Source: Flavobacteriales bacterium (GTDB lineage: Bacteria > Bacteroidota > Bacteroidia > Flavobacteriales > BACL11). From it: DNA of 45,927 nucleotides. The stretch is from assembly GCA_014381465.1 (NCBI GenBank), contig JACNLP010000056.1:1-45927 (forward strand), given 5' to 3'. Both the position numbers and the translations under genes were made by a program. Positions 7,700 to 17,140 of the stretch are shown here, in pieces; position 1 is the stretch's first letter; every line of letters begins with the position of its first letter. The notes below the pieces were generated by a model. The model was not told the origin of the DNA, did no database searches, and saw only the letters and a program-made list of their open reading frames with translations.

Positions 7700-9689
7700 A
7701 TTGTTTTTTTTTCAGAGTTTCTTGATATTCAAATAATTTTTCTCTAAGAGTTTTAGCTAATATAAAATCAAATTCTTTAGCTGCAATTTCCATTTTGTTT
7801 TTTGTTTCTTTTATTTGTTTTAATAACTCTTTTCTTGAGATATTTTCAATATCTATTTCTCTATTTTCCTCTAATTCTATTGAGTAAGGGTTGAGCTTGT
7901 TAACCAGTGCATTATCAGTAGTTTTACCAATTTGAGTAGGAGTAATACTATTTGCTTTATTGTAATTTTCTTGTATTTTCCTTTTTCGCTTATTATCGGC
8001 AATTGCCTTTTGCATAGAATTTGTAATTTTATCGGCATACATAATTACCAATCCGTTTAAGTTTCTAGCAGCTCTTCCAGAGGTCTGAATTAATGCTTTT
8101 TCCGAACGCAAAAATCCTTCTTTATCGGCATCCATAATAGCTACTAAGCTTACCTCTGGCAAATCCAATCCTTCTCTTAATAAATTAACTCCTATTAAAA
8201 CATCAAAAACCCCAGATTTTAATCCGTTAAGTATATCTACTCTTTCTAAAGTTGGCACATCAGAATGAATATATCTGCATTTAATATTGAACTTCCCTAA
8301 ATATTTAGTGAATTCTTCTGCCATTCTTTTAGTTAAGGTAGTAACTAAAATTCTTTCTCTTTTTTCGATTCTAATTCGAATTTCTTCTAATAAATCATCA
8401 ATCTGATTATTGCTTGGTCGAACGCTTATTTCTGGATCGATTAAGCCAGTTGGACGAATTAATTGCTCTGTGATTACACCATCACATTTATCTATTTCAT
8501 AATCGGACGGAGTAGCACTTAGATAGATAGTTTGATTACACACTTCTTCAAATTCATTAAATTTTAAAGGACGATTATCTAATGCAGCAGGAAGACGAAA
8601 TCCATGTTCAACCAATGTTTCTTTTCGAGATCTATCCCCGCCAAACATTGCTCTTACTTGCGGCAAGGTTACATGGCTTTCATCAATTATAGTTATAAAA
8701 TCATTAGGAAAATAATCAAGTAAACAAAAAGGTCGGCTCCCCTTTACTCTTCCATCAAAATATCTAGAATAATTTTCAATCCCTGAGCAATAACCCAATT
8801 CTTTAATCATTTCTAAATCAAATTCTGTGCGTTCTTTTATTCGCTTTGCTTCTGTTTTAAGTTCTAAATTTTGAAAATGTTTTATTTGTTCAAACATATC
8901 ATTTTGAATTGTAGAAATTGCTCCTTTTATTTTATCTTTTGAAGCCACAAAAATACTTGCAGGATAAATTTTAATTTGGGAAATACTATCCAATACATGC
9001 CCATCTTCTGGGTTGATGCTCTCTATTTCTTCAATCTCATTCCCAAAAAAATGAATTCTGAAAGCAGTATCAATGTAAGCAGGGAAAATATCTACTGTAT
9101 CCCCTTTTACTCTAAAATTTCCTCTTTCAAATTCCGCTTCTGTTCTTGAATAAAGTGCCGCTACAAATTTTTGTAATAAAGAATTTCTACTTATTAAATC
9201 CCCACAATTTATCTCGATCATTCCAGCATTAAAATCCTCTGGATTTCCAATACCGTAAATACAACTTACAGAAGAAACTACAATAATATCTTTTCTCCCA
9301 GAAAGCAAAGAAGAAGTAGTGTTTATTCGTAATTTTTCTATTTCCTTATTTATAGAAAGATCTTTTTCAATATAAGTTCCAGTGCTTGGTATGTAGGCTT
9401 CAGGTTGATAATAATCGTAATAAGATACAAAATATTCTACAGCATTATTTGGAAAAAATTGCTTGAACTCGCTATAGAGTTGTGCCGCTAAAGTTTTATT
9501 ATGGCTTAGTACTAAGGTTGGGCAGTTTACTTCCTTTATTACATTGGCAATGGTGAATGTTTTCCCTGATCCTGTTACGCCCAAAAGTGTTTGATACTTT
9601 TCCATTTCCATTAGCCCATTTGTTAATTGCTCTATGGCTTGTGGCTGGTCGCCTGTAGGAGAAAAGTTGGAAACTAACTCAAAACTCAT
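7698..9689 (-). CDS. uvrB: excinuclease ABC subunit UvrB
   Basis: UvrB is the damage-verifying helicase-like subunit of nucleotide excision repair. The 663-residue protein is full length: Walker A GVTGSGKT at residues 37-44, the beta-hairpin motif YDYYQPEAYIP near 92-102, helicase motifs including IDESHVT and LLREGLDLPEVSLVAI, and the C-terminal UVR motif that contacts UvrC (about residues 620-655). It starts 3 bp after the stop of the DUF349 gene, so the two are almost certainly one transcription unit. It converges on the terminator at 7673-7699. Confidence 0.98.
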   Translation of the reverse strand: MSFELVSNFSPTGDQPQAIEQLTNGLMEMEKYQTLLGVTGSGKTFTIANVIKEVNCPTLVLSHNKTLAAQLYSEFKQFFPNNAVEYFVSYYDYYQPEAYIPSTGTYIEKDLSINKEIEKLRINTTSSLLSGRKDIIVVSSVSCIYGIGNPEDFNAGMIEINCGDLISRNSLLQKFVAALYSRTEAEFERGNFRVKGDTVDIFPAYIDTAFRIHFFGNEIEEIESINPEDGHVLDSISQIKIYPASIFVASKDKIKGAISTIQNDMFEQIKHFQNLELKTEAKRIKERTEFDLEMIKELGYCSGIENYSRYFDGRVKGSRPFCLLDYFPNDFITIIDESHVTLPQVRAMFGGDRSRKETLVEHGFRLPAALDNRPLKFNEFEEVCNQTIYLSATPSDYEIDKCDGVITEQLIRPTGLIDPEISVRPSNNQIDDLLEEIRIRIEKRERILVTTLTKRMAEEFTKYLGKFNIKCRYIHSDVPTLERVDILNGLKSGVFDVLIGVNLLREGLDLPEVSLVAIMDADKEGFLRSEKALIQTSGRAARNLNGLVIMYADKITNSMQKAIADNKRKRKIQENYNKANSITPTQIGKTTDNALVNKLNPYSIELEENREIDIENISRKELLKQIKETKNKMEIAAKEFDFILAKTLREKLFEYQETLKKKQ

Positions 9690-9692
9690 GAA

Positions 9693-11474
9693 TTAGTGTC
9701 TATTAATTATTTTGAGTTTTTCTTTTAAGTTTTCTACTTCTTTTTGTGCCGATTCAATTTTATCTTCTACTTGTTTTTTTAAGGAATTATTTCGTTTACT
9801 TTTTCCAAAAAAAGAAATATTATTTTCGTATTGTATGATTATTTTCTTTACATCATCAATCTTAGCTCTAATCATTTCTTTTTCCTTGTTCAACTTAATT
9901 TCGTTTCCATTAATTACGGCTATTTTACTTTTAAATTTTTCTGTTTCTATTTGTTTTTTATCCAATTTAATGGCATCATAATGTTTATTTATTATTTTTT
10001 CAAAATCTTGTTCAATACTTTGTTTTTCAAAAGGCACATAGCCACATTTTTTCCACTCTTTGGAAAAGTTGCTTAAAGTTTTAAAATCAGATTTCCCATC
10101 TTCACTGGGAGAAAATTTTTCTATTTCTTTTAGTAAGTTTTGTTTAGCTTTTAGGTTTTGTTCTTTTACATTATCTAAACCTTTATAATGAGTTTTTTTA
10201 GCATCAAAAAACAGCTTGCAAGCGGTCTTAAACCTTTTCCAGATTTTCTCTGAAACTTGCTTTGAAGCAAAGCCAGAGTTTTTCCACTGCTCTTGCAATT
10301 TTATTAATTTGCTCCCTGTTTCTTTCCAATCTGTACTATTTTGAAGTGCTTCTGCTTTTTCAGCAATTGCTAATTTAGTTGCAATAATACTTTTATTTTC
10401 CTCTTTCTTTTTCTTATAGAACTCATTTTTAGAGTTGTAGAAATTGTTTAAGGCAGTTCGTAAATTTTTCCAAGCAATTTTATTATCGGACTTGTTTAGC
10501 CTTCCTATAGACTTCCATTTTGTTTCTAAATCAATACACTTGCTAGTTAGTTTTTGCCATGCTGAATGCGAATTAACTTCTGATTTACTAAGAATTTCTA
10601 TTTCTGAACAAATATTGTTTTTTTGTTCTATTTTTTTTGATTCTTCATCTTTCTTTTGAATGAAATAATCATTTCTTTTTTTGTTAAGCGTTCTGCTAAT
10701 TTTTTGGAATCGCTCCCAAATTTCTTCTTTAATTTCTCTTTGTACTGGACCTATATTTTTCCAGTGTTCATGAAGTTCTTGCAAACTTTCGTGCATTTTA
10801 TTAAGTGAGTTCTCATTTAATAAAGCTTCAGCTTTTTCACAAATTGCTGTTTTTTCTTCCAGATTTCGTTTAAAATCCAAATCTCTTAAATCATTATTTA
10901 GTTTGATGTAATCATAAAAAAGCTCAACATGATGATGGTAGGATTGCCATAAATTATTGTTTTCAATTTGAGGTACATAGCCAGTTGCTTTCCATTGTTT
11001 TTGCAGTATTTTAAAATGCTCAAATGTCTTTTTTATTGATTCATCTTCTTGAGTAAGTTTGTCAATATCTTTAATAATCTGAAGCTTAATTTTTAGATTA
11101 TTCTGCTCCTGTTCTTCTCTTTGTTTTCTGTATTCAAACTTAATTTTTTTGTACTTTCCAAAGGATTGCTTGAATTTTACCTCTAGTGGATGTAATGATT
11201 TTTTTACTTCTTCTTCAGTTGTTCCTTCTTCTGTTTCAGTTTCCTTAACTTCAATTTCAGTTATTTCTTCTTTTTGCTCAGTTTTAAGTTTGGAGTAAAA
11301 TAACGACTTAAGTTCTTCTATTTCTTTTGAAACTGAGTAAGGATTTTCATTCTCTGATAAATTTTCAATCCTAGTAATTATTTCATCCATGCTTAAGGCT
11401 GAATTATTTACTGTTGTAGTTTCTGTTGTTTCTGAAACTTCTTTTGTTACTTCTTGTTCTTTGTTTTTGCTCAC
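9693..11474 (-). CDS. DUF349-repeat protein, five repeats
   Basis: 593 residues, highly charged and mostly helical. A low-complexity acidic/Thr-rich N-terminus (about 1-90) precedes five DUF349 repeats, each marked by a W..xG core: WKATGYVP, WKNIGPV, WKSIGRL, WKNSGFA and WKKCGYVP. The last about 75 residues form a coiled coil. DUF349 proteins are widespread in Bacteroidota with no firmly established function that I can state. Co-transcription with uvrB hints at a DNA- or RNA-related role, by context only. No signal peptide; probably cytoplasmic. Confidence 0.85.
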   Translation of the reverse strand: MSKNKEQEVTKEVSETTETTTVNNSALSMDEIITRIENLSENENPYSVSKEIEELKSLFYSKLKTEQKEEITEIEVKETETEEGTTEEEVKKSLHPLEVKFKQSFGKYKKIKFEYRKQREEQEQNNLKIKLQIIKDIDKLTQEDESIKKTFEHFKILQKQWKATGYVPQIENNNLWQSYHHHVELFYDYIKLNNDLRDLDFKRNLEEKTAICEKAEALLNENSLNKMHESLQELHEHWKNIGPVQREIKEEIWERFQKISRTLNKKRNDYFIQKKDEESKKIEQKNNICSEIEILSKSEVNSHSAWQKLTSKCIDLETKWKSIGRLNKSDNKIAWKNLRTALNNFYNSKNEFYKKKKEENKSIIATKLAIAEKAEALQNSTDWKETGSKLIKLQEQWKNSGFASKQVSEKIWKRFKTACKLFFDAKKTHYKGLDNVKEQNLKAKQNLLKEIEKFSPSEDGKSDFKTLSNFSKEWKKCGYVPFEKQSIEQDFEKIINKHYDAIKLDKKQIETEKFKSKIAVINGNEIKLNKEKEMIRAKIDDVKKIIIQYENNISFFGKSKRNNSLKKQVEDKIESAQKEVENLKEKLKIINRH

Positions 11475-11494
11475 TTTTCTTTATTGTTTGATTG

Positions 11495-11502
11495 CAAATT
11501 TA
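11495..11502 (-). promoter_or_regulatory. -7 box for the DUF349-uvrB unit
   Basis: The complement reads TAAATTTG, matching TAnnTTTG, about 20 nt before the ATG at 11474. A TTTG on the complement at 11528-11531 is 25 nt away, slightly too far for a standard -33 box. Confidence 0.4.
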
Positions 11503-11517
11503 CTAATATTTAACGAT

Positions 11518-12234
11518 TTACAGATTCCAAATGTTCCAAGATTCGTCAGCTTGAATTTGTAGCATTTCTAATCCATTTTTAATAGTGGCTTTATTTGCTT
11601 TTCCAAAAGTTAAAAATAGTGTTTCTTTTGGGTTGTAAACTAAGTCAAATAATAAATGTTGTTTATTTAAAAATTCATAAGGGATTTTTGGATAATCCTT
11701 AGTATTTGGAAAAGTACCTAAAGAAGTTGTGTTTATTATAATGTTATAATAATCAGTTGTTTGTAATAAAATGTCTGAGTAATCAAATGAGCTATTCCTG
11801 CTTACTGTTTTGTGCTCAATATTTAACTTAGTTAGTGCAAACTTTATAGCTTTTGAAGCACCACCACTTCCTAGAATAAGTGCTTTTCTTCTGCCTTTTA
11901 AATGTGGTGAAATACTTTTCCCAAAACCAATATAATCGGTATTATGTCCTATGGTTTTTCCATTAATAAATTGTATTGTATTTACAGCTCCAATTTCTTT
12001 GGCATCTTTGGATAAATCATCTAAAAAAGGAATAATACTTTCTTTATAAGGTATAGTTACATTGAGTCCTGATATTTTTCTCTCTTTGATTAATTTTTTA
12101 AAGTCGTTAATATTATCTAACTCAAAATTTAAATATTCTGTATTAGAAATTCCTTCTTTGTAAAATTTTTCATTAAAATATTGAGATGAAAATGAATGAA
12201 TGAGGCTCTTTCCTATTAAACCAAAGGTTCTCAT
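11518..12234 (-). CDS. aroE: shikimate dehydrogenase
   Basis: AroE reduces 3-dehydroshikimate to shikimate with NADPH. 238 residues, slightly short of the usual 250-280. The N-terminal shikimate-binding part has GLIGKSLIHSFSSQYFN and LNVTIPYKESI (the conserved Lys of NVTxPxK), then DAKEIGAVNTI and HNTDYIGF with its conserved Asp. The nucleotide fold contains LILGSGGASKAI. The C-terminal DLVYNPKET and GLEMLQIQADESWNIW are typical. Its start overlaps the DUF368 stop by 4 bp (ATGA), indicating translational coupling. Confidence 0.95.
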   Translation of the reverse strand: MRTFGLIGKSLIHSFSSQYFNEKFYKEGISNTEYLNFELDNINDFKKLIKERKISGLNVTIPYKESIIPFLDDLSKDAKEIGAVNTIQFINGKTIGHNTDYIGFGKSISPHLKGRRKALILGSGGASKAIKFALTKLNIEHKTVSRNSSFDYSDILLQTTDYYNIIINTTSLGTFPNTKDYPKIPYEFLNKQHLLFDLVYNPKETLFLTFGKANKATIKNGLEMLQIQADESWNIWNL

Positions 12235-13136
12235 TCCACTTTTTTAATTGAAACACTTTCCAAGCTCCAAACTACAGCAACACCAAGTATTATTAAGCCA
12301 AAAGCAAAAAGGGTTTCTTGCTTATTAATATCCGGAAATATCCAATTATAAGAAAGCACTTTTTCTTTTCCACTAATCACTACACTTTCAGCCACTTCTT
12401 TCCATGGCCAAATAATGTTAAGAGAACCCAAAATAAACCCTGTTAAAAGAGCTAAAGTTGCATCTTTATAATGTTTTAGAACCCAAGCTAATGCGTGTGA
12501 AAAGCTAAGTAATCCAAAAGCTGAGCCTATAAAAAATACGGATAAAAGAATGTAATCTAATTCGGCAATTGCTTTTACCATCAATAGTTCATAATTCCCC
12601 ATCAGGATAAGTATAAATGACCCTGATAGTCCAGGAAGCATCATGCCGCAAATACCAATAATGCCACAAATAAAAACGAAAAAAAGGTTGCTGTTTTCAC
12701 TTGCTGGTGTTATAAAGGAAAGTGATATTGCAATAGTTATTCCAACAATTAAGGATATGATTGATGGGGTATTCCATTTTTCAATTCGTTTGCCAACAAA
12801 ATATACTGAAGCTAAAATCAAGCCAAAAAAGAACGCCCAAATCAAAATAGGATGTTCATTGAAAAGGTATTCAAATAAGTTAGCAATACTAAAAACACTT
12901 ACTATACTTCCGCCAAAAACTGCCAACAAAAAATAAAGATTTGTGTGCTGAATGAATCCTTTAACATCAAGGGAGACAAGCAGTTTTAGGGCTCTTAAAT
13001 CAAATGATTTGAGGGAGTTTATTAATTCTTCATAAATTTCAGTAATTAAAGCAATAGTCCCCCCAGAAACTCCAGGAATCACATTAGCAACTCCCATTGC
13101 CATTCCTTTTAAACACAAAATAAAGTAATGTCGCAT
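12231..13136 (-). CDS. DUF368 membrane protein, likely PopT-type undecaprenyl-phosphate transporter
   Basis: 301 residues with about eight or more hydrophobic segments. The conserved DUF368 start GMAMGVANVIPGVSGGTIAL is present near residue 10, and a second related motif, MMLPGLSGSFILILMG, in the middle, showing the internal repeat of the family. DUF368 proteins have been reported as transporters that return undecaprenyl phosphate across the inner membrane for cell-wall and polysaccharide synthesis. The gene is 3 bp downstream of the comA-like gene and overlaps aroE. This gene set recurs in Flavobacteriia, but the shared logic is not obvious. Confidence 0.85.
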   Translation of the reverse strand: MRHYFILCLKGMAMGVANVIPGVSGGTIALITEIYEELINSLKSFDLRALKLLVSLDVKGFIQHTNLYFLLAVFGGSIVSVFSIANLFEYLFNEHPILIWAFFFGLILASVYFVGKRIEKWNTPSIISLIVGITIAISLSFITPASENSNLFFVFICGIIGICGMMLPGLSGSFILILMGNYELLMVKAIAELDYILLSVFFIGSAFGLLSFSHALAWVLKHYKDATLALLTGFILGSLNIIWPWKEVAESVVISGKEKVLSYNWIFPDINKQETLFAFGLIILGVAVVWSLESVSIKKVE

Positions 13137-13139
13137 TTC

Positions 13140-13901
13140 TTATTTTCTTAAGTAATCAAAGAATGTATCACCCCTTAATCCAATTCGTAAAGTTTCTAAT
13201 GGAATTACATCATCAAAAGCGATATTACCGAGATTTACATTTGCACCAAACTTTTTAATAAACCAAACTTGTTGATCTTTTTTTGGAGCTTCCCAAAGAA
13301 TATTTTCAATAGCTATACTATTTACTATCTCATCAATTAGCTCAGATTTTATCCCTCCTTCATCTTCACATATACCAACATTCCCTCCTTCTCTTGCTTC
13401 AGCAATTACCTTCCAACTCCCTGCAGAAAGTTCAGCTTGCATCCATTTTATCCAATTATTACTATTAATTTCTACTGCCGCATCTTTACTTCCTACTTCA
13501 CTAATAACTCTAAAATCTTTTGAAAAATCAGCAATTAATTCACACTTATAATCATGATTCATACTCATTGAACCATCAGAAATTTCAATCATTTCTAATC
13601 CAATAGAGTTCATATATTTTTTATAATCATCAAGTTGATTTCGTATAGCAAAAGCTTCAAAAAGAGTACCTCCTGCATAAACTTTCATACTACTATCCTT
13701 ATAAAGCTTTACTTTATCAGCAATATTTGGAGTGATGATGCTTGTTCCAAAACCTAATTTGATAATGTCAGTATGTGAGTGATTAGTTGTTAAAAAATCT
13801 TTAGCTTGCCTTAAGCTAAGTCCTTTGTCCATCATCATAGTTAAGCCATTTTCTCTAGGATGACTGCTTCTAATTGGTAATTGTGTTAAAACTTCTTTCA
13901 T
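13140..13901 (-). CDS. phosphosulfolactate synthase-like protein (ComA family)
   Basis: ComA adds sulfite to phosphoenolpyruvate to make phosphosulfolactate, the first step of one coenzyme M route. The 253-residue sequence shows the TIM-barrel ComA pattern: TMMMDKGLSLRQAKDFL, DIIKLGFGTS, VYAGGTLFEAF, EISDGSM, and SEVGSKD. The open frame extends upstream to 14006, but the start at 13899-13901 gives the family-like N-terminus and removes a spurious hydrophobic lead. A bacterium of this kind is not expected to make coenzyme M; sulfolactate or sulfonolipid (capnine-type) metabolism is a plausible role, by inference. First gene of a tight unit with DUF368 and aroE. Confidence 0.8.
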   Translation of the reverse strand: MKEVLTQLPIRSSHPRENGLTMMMDKGLSLRQAKDFLTTNHSHTDIIKLGFGTSIITPNIADKVKLYKDSSMKVYAGGTLFEAFAIRNQLDDYKKYMNSIGLEMIEISDGSMSMNHDYKCELIADFSKDFRVISEVGSKDAAVEINSNNWIKWMQAELSAGSWKVIAEAREGGNVGICEDEGGIKSELIDEIVNSIAIENILWEAPKKDQQVWFIKKFGANVNLGNIAFDDVIPLETLRIGLRGDTFFDYLRK

Positions 13902-13919
13902 CTTGTAAAAATTCAGAAA

Positions 13920-13927
13920 CAAAGATA
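13920..13927 (-). promoter_or_regulatory. -7 box of the comA-like gene
   Basis: The complement reads TATCTTTG, giving a leader of about 14 nt before the ATG at 13901. It is divergent from the glmM -7 box about 32 bp away. Confidence 0.5.
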
Positions 13928-13959
13928 GTAAACCTAAGCATAAGAAAAATTTAATTATG

Positions 13960-13967
13960 TAATTTTG
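13960..13967 (+). promoter_or_regulatory. -7 box of glmM
   Basis: TAATTTTG matches TAnnTTTG and predicts a leader of about 16 nt before the ATG at 13988. No -33 TTTG at normal spacing. Confidence 0.5.
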
Positions 13968-13987
13968 TTGCTTTAAAAATTTACAGA

Positions 13988-15367
13988 ATGACACTAATAA
14001 AATCAATTTCGGGAATTAGAGGAACAATTGGTGGTGAAGTTGGAAATGCACTTACTCCTTTAGATATTGTAAAATTTACAGCTTCATTTGCTACCTTTAT
14101 TAGGAAACAAAAATCTAATTCGAACACTATTATTATTGGTAGAGATGCTCGTATTTCAGGTGAAATGGTGAGCAATCTTGTTTCTGGAACTTTAATTGGT
14201 TGTGGTTTTGATGTTTTAGATGTGGGACTTTCTACAACTCCTACTATTGAGGTTGCCGTTCAGTTAGAAAAATCAGCTGGAGGAATGATATTAACGGCTA
14301 GCCATAATCCTAAACAATGGAATGCACTAAAATTACTGAACGGAAAAGGTGAGTTTTTATCCGCAAAAGATGGAGAAGAGATTTTATCATTAGCAGAAAA
14401 TGATGCTTTTACATTTACAGAAGTAGATGATTTAGGAAAATATACTTTTGATGATAGTTTTAATGATAAACATATTGATGAAGTATTAAGATTAAATTTA
14501 GTTGATGTTGATTTGGTGAAATCTGCAGGGTTTAAAGTTGTGTTGGATGCAGTAAATTCAACTGGAGGCTTTATGATTCCAAGATTATTAGAGAAAATGG
14601 GAGTGGAGTGCGTTAAATTATTTTGCGAACCAAACGGACAATTTCCTCATAACCCTGAGCCATTACCAGAAAACTTGACTGAAATATCAAAATTAGTTGT
14701 TGAAGAAAAAGCTGATTTTGGAATTGTAGTTGATCCTGATGTTGATAGATTGGCTATGGTTTGTGAAGATGGAAGTATGTTTGGAGAGGAATATACTTTG
14801 GTTGCAGTTGCTGATTATGTGCTTAGTAAAACTCCAGGAAACACGGTTTCTAATTTATCATCTACTAGAGCTTTAAGAGATGTGACGAATAATCATAATG
14901 GTAGATATGAGGCATCAGCTGTTGGTGAGGTTAATGTGGTTGATAAAATGAAAACGACAGATGCTATAATTGGAGGAGAAGGAAATGGAGGTGTTATTTA
15001 TCCTGAGTTGCATTACGGTAGAGATGCTTTGATTGGAATAGCATTATTTTTAACTCAATTGGCTGAAAGAAAAATATCAGCTAAAGCACTAAGAGATTCT
15101 TACCCTAACTATTTCATTTCAAAAAATAAAATTCAGTTAACTCCAGAAATTGATGTGGACGCAATTTTATCAGCTTTGGAAGAGAAATATAAAAATGAGC
15201 AAATTACTACTATTGACGGATTAAAAATTGATTTTAAGGAAGGCTGGGTTCATCTTAGAAAATCCAATACTGAGCCAATTATCAGAATATATGCTGAGAG
15301 TGAAGGAGAGGAGAAAGCAAATCAGTTTGCAAATAAAATGATTAACGAAATTAAAGGATTAATTTAG
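13988..15367 (+). CDS. glmM: phosphoglucosamine mutase
   Basis: GlmM converts glucosamine-6-phosphate to glucosamine-1-phosphate on the way to UDP-GlcNAc. The 459-residue protein has SGIRGTIG at the N-terminus, the phosphoserine loop TASHNP (S105), the metal-binding loop DPDVDRLA, the sugar-binding GGEGNGGV and the C-terminal phosphate loop RKSNTEPIIRIYAE. Bacteroidota enzymes of this group are annotated as either phosphoglucosamine mutase or phosphomannomutase, and the substrate cannot be fixed from sequence alone. The cysteine desulfurase gene follows after 1 bp. Confidence 0.9.
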   Translation: MTLIKSISGIRGTIGGEVGNALTPLDIVKFTASFATFIRKQKSNSNTIIIGRDARISGEMVSNLVSGTLIGCGFDVLDVGLSTTPTIEVAVQLEKSAGGMILTASHNPKQWNALKLLNGKGEFLSAKDGEEILSLAENDAFTFTEVDDLGKYTFDDSFNDKHIDEVLRLNLVDVDLVKSAGFKVVLDAVNSTGGFMIPRLLEKMGVECVKLFCEPNGQFPHNPEPLPENLTEISKLVVEEKADFGIVVDPDVDRLAMVCEDGSMFGEEYTLVAVADYVLSKTPGNTVSNLSSTRALRDVTNNHNGRYEASAVGEVNVVDKMKTTDAIIGGEGNGGVIYPELHYGRDALIGIALFLTQLAERKISAKALRDSYPNYFISKNKIQLTPEIDVDAILSALEEKYKNEQITTIDGLKIDFKEGWVHLRKSNTEPIIRIYAESEGEEKANQFANKMINEIKGLI

Positions 15368-15368
15368 A

Positions 15369-16496
15369 ATGAAAGTATATTTAGATAATGCAGCAACTAC
15401 TCCAATGGCTCCAGAGATAATTGAGTTAATGAGTGAAATGATGAAAACCCATTTTGCCAATCCTTCATCAGTACATTCATTTGGTAGAGAATCAAAGATA
15501 ATAGTTGAAAAAGCGCGAAAAACAATTGCTGAATTATTACATACTTCTCCTGGAAATATCTTTTTTACTTCAGGAGGAACAGAAGCTGATAATATGGCAA
15601 TAAAATGTGCTATTAACGATCATAAAATTACTCATGCTATAACTTCCAAACTATCTCATCATGCAGTGCTTTATCCGTTAGAGGATTTGGCTGCTGAAGG
15701 AAAAATAAAACTTTCTTACATTGATTTTGATGAAAACGGAACGGTTTCCCTTCCTCATTTAAAAGAATTGCTAGAAGATAATGAAAGGACATTTGTTTCC
15801 ATTATGCATGCTAATAACGAGATAGGAACCATTCAGCCTTTAAAGGAAATAGGAGAAATTTGTAAAGAGCATAATGCTATTTTTCATTCCGATACCGTGC
15901 AAACTATGGCGCATTTCCCTTTTAATCTGCAAGAATTGAATATTGATTTTATGGCAGCTTCTGCTCATAAATTTCACGGACCAAAAGGTGTTGGATTTGT
16001 GTATATATCAGAAAACATTCAGATAAAACCAATGTTAAGAGGTGGTGGGCAAGAGAGAAATATGCGTGCTGGAACTGAAAATATTTGCGGTATTGCTGCA
16101 ATGGCTATGGCTATGGAAATGGCCTATACTAATTTGGAAGAAGAAACAACTTATATAAAAGGGCTAAAAAAATACATGATAGAAAAGCTGAAAACAGAAA
16201 TAAATGATGTGCAGTTTTATGGGAAATGTACAGATTTAGATGATAGTTTATACACTGTTTTGTCTTGCCATTTTCCTGAAACTGATATTGCGGAAATGTT
16301 ACTTTTTAATCTGGATATTTTAGGAGTTGCTTGTAGTGGTGGGTCAGCTTGTGTTTCAGGAGGCAGTAAGGGTTCGCATGTTTTTTCAGCAATTATGCCG
16401 AATTCTAAACGACCAGGAATTCGTTTTTCATTTAGTAAATATAATACTAAAGAGGATATTGACTTTGCAATTGAAAAATTGAAGGAATTGTTTTAG
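15369..16496 (+). CDS. cysteine desulfurase (NifS/IscS family)
   Basis: A PLP enzyme that removes sulfur from cysteine as a persulfide for Fe-S clusters and tRNA thiolation. 375 residues. YLDNAATTPM at the N-terminus, FTSGGTEADN, MHANNEIGTIQP and HSDTVQ are conserved. The PLP lysine is K201 in SAHKFHGPKG, and the persulfide cysteine is C328 in GGSACVSGG, in the longer-loop IscS-like style. ATG lies 1 bp after the glmM stop. Its stop codon overlaps that of psd on the other strand (TTAG). Which scaffold it serves is unclear because no iscU or suf genes are nearby. Confidence 0.95.
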   Translation: MKVYLDNAATTPMAPEIIELMSEMMKTHFANPSSVHSFGRESKIIVEKARKTIAELLHTSPGNIFFTSGGTEADNMAIKCAINDHKITHAITSKLSHHAVLYPLEDLAAEGKIKLSYIDFDENGTVSLPHLKELLEDNERTFVSIMHANNEIGTIQPLKEIGEICKEHNAIFHSDTVQTMAHFPFNLQELNIDFMAASAHKFHGPKGVGFVYISENIQIKPMLRGGGQERNMRAGTENICGIAAMAMAMEMAYTNLEEETTYIKGLKKYMIEKLKTEINDVQFYGKCTDLDDSLYTVLSCHFPETDIAEMLLFNLDILGVACSGGSACVSGGSKGSHVFSAIMPNSKRPGIRFSFSKYNTKEDIDFAIEKLKELF

Positions 16497-17140
16497 TAAG
16501 TAGCAATTACGCTAATTCCACCTTTTACTTTTTGGTTAAGCTCGGTACATACTTTTGTGCCAATGGGCAAAAATACATCCACCCTTGACCCAAACTTAAT
16601 AAAACCAAATTCATTGGCAGATAATACGGTTTCTCCTACTCTTGGATAAGTGATGATTCTTCTAGCAACTGCTCCTGCTATTTGCCTAAATAAGATAGAG
16701 ATTTTTTCGTTTTCAACCACTACTGTACTTCTTTCGTTATCGGTAGATGCTTTTGGGTGCCAAGCAACCAAAAATTTTCCAGGATGGTATTTTGTATAAG
16801 CTACTTTTCCTGAAATAGGGTATAGGTTGTTATGTACATTTAATGGCGACATAAAAATAGAAATCTGTAAACGATTGTCCTTATAATATTCGTTTTCTTC
16901 TGTCTGTTCTATCACCACTACTTTTCCATCACAAGGGGCATACACGCATCCTTCTTTCCTTTGAAAATTTCTTTTTGGTATTCTGAAAAAATATACTGAT
17001 ATTACAAATAAGAATGCTGTAATAAGTAAAGTAAAATACCAAAATATAATTTCAGAATTCCAGAAAGTAATATAATTAAGCATACTAAAAATAAAAATTT
17101 CGTTTCTCAAAGTTTTAAAACCTTCTTTATGCAGTTTCAT
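16493..17140 (-). CDS. psd: phosphatidylserine decarboxylase, short (type II-like) form
   Basis: Makes phosphatidylethanolamine from phosphatidylserine. 215 residues with a hydrophobic pair near residues 20-50, then the conserved APCDGKVV, IFMSPLNVHNN and HPKASTDNERS. Self-cleavage to the pyruvoyl enzyme is expected at the FGS motif (G184-S185) in FIKFGSRVDVF. The short form is usual for Bacteroidota. The start codon abuts the cdsA stop, so the phospholipid steps CdsA and Psd are co-expressed; pssA is not in the window. Confidence 0.95.
   Translation of the reverse strand: MKLHKEGFKTLRNEIFIFSMLNYITFWNSEIIFWYFTLLITAFLFVISVYFFRIPKRNFQRKEGCVYAPCDGKVVVIEQTEENEYYKDNRLQISIFMSPLNVHNNLYPISGKVAYTKYHPGKFLVAWHPKASTDNERSTVVVENEKISILFRQIAGAVARRIITYPRVGETVLSANEFGFIKFGSRVDVFLPIGTKVCTELNQKVKGGISVIATY

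Noticed and set aside
13902-14006. longer N-terminus for the comA-like gene with a hydrophobic segment
   Set aside because: It runs over the divergent -7 boxes and the glmM start; the family begins at the later ATG.
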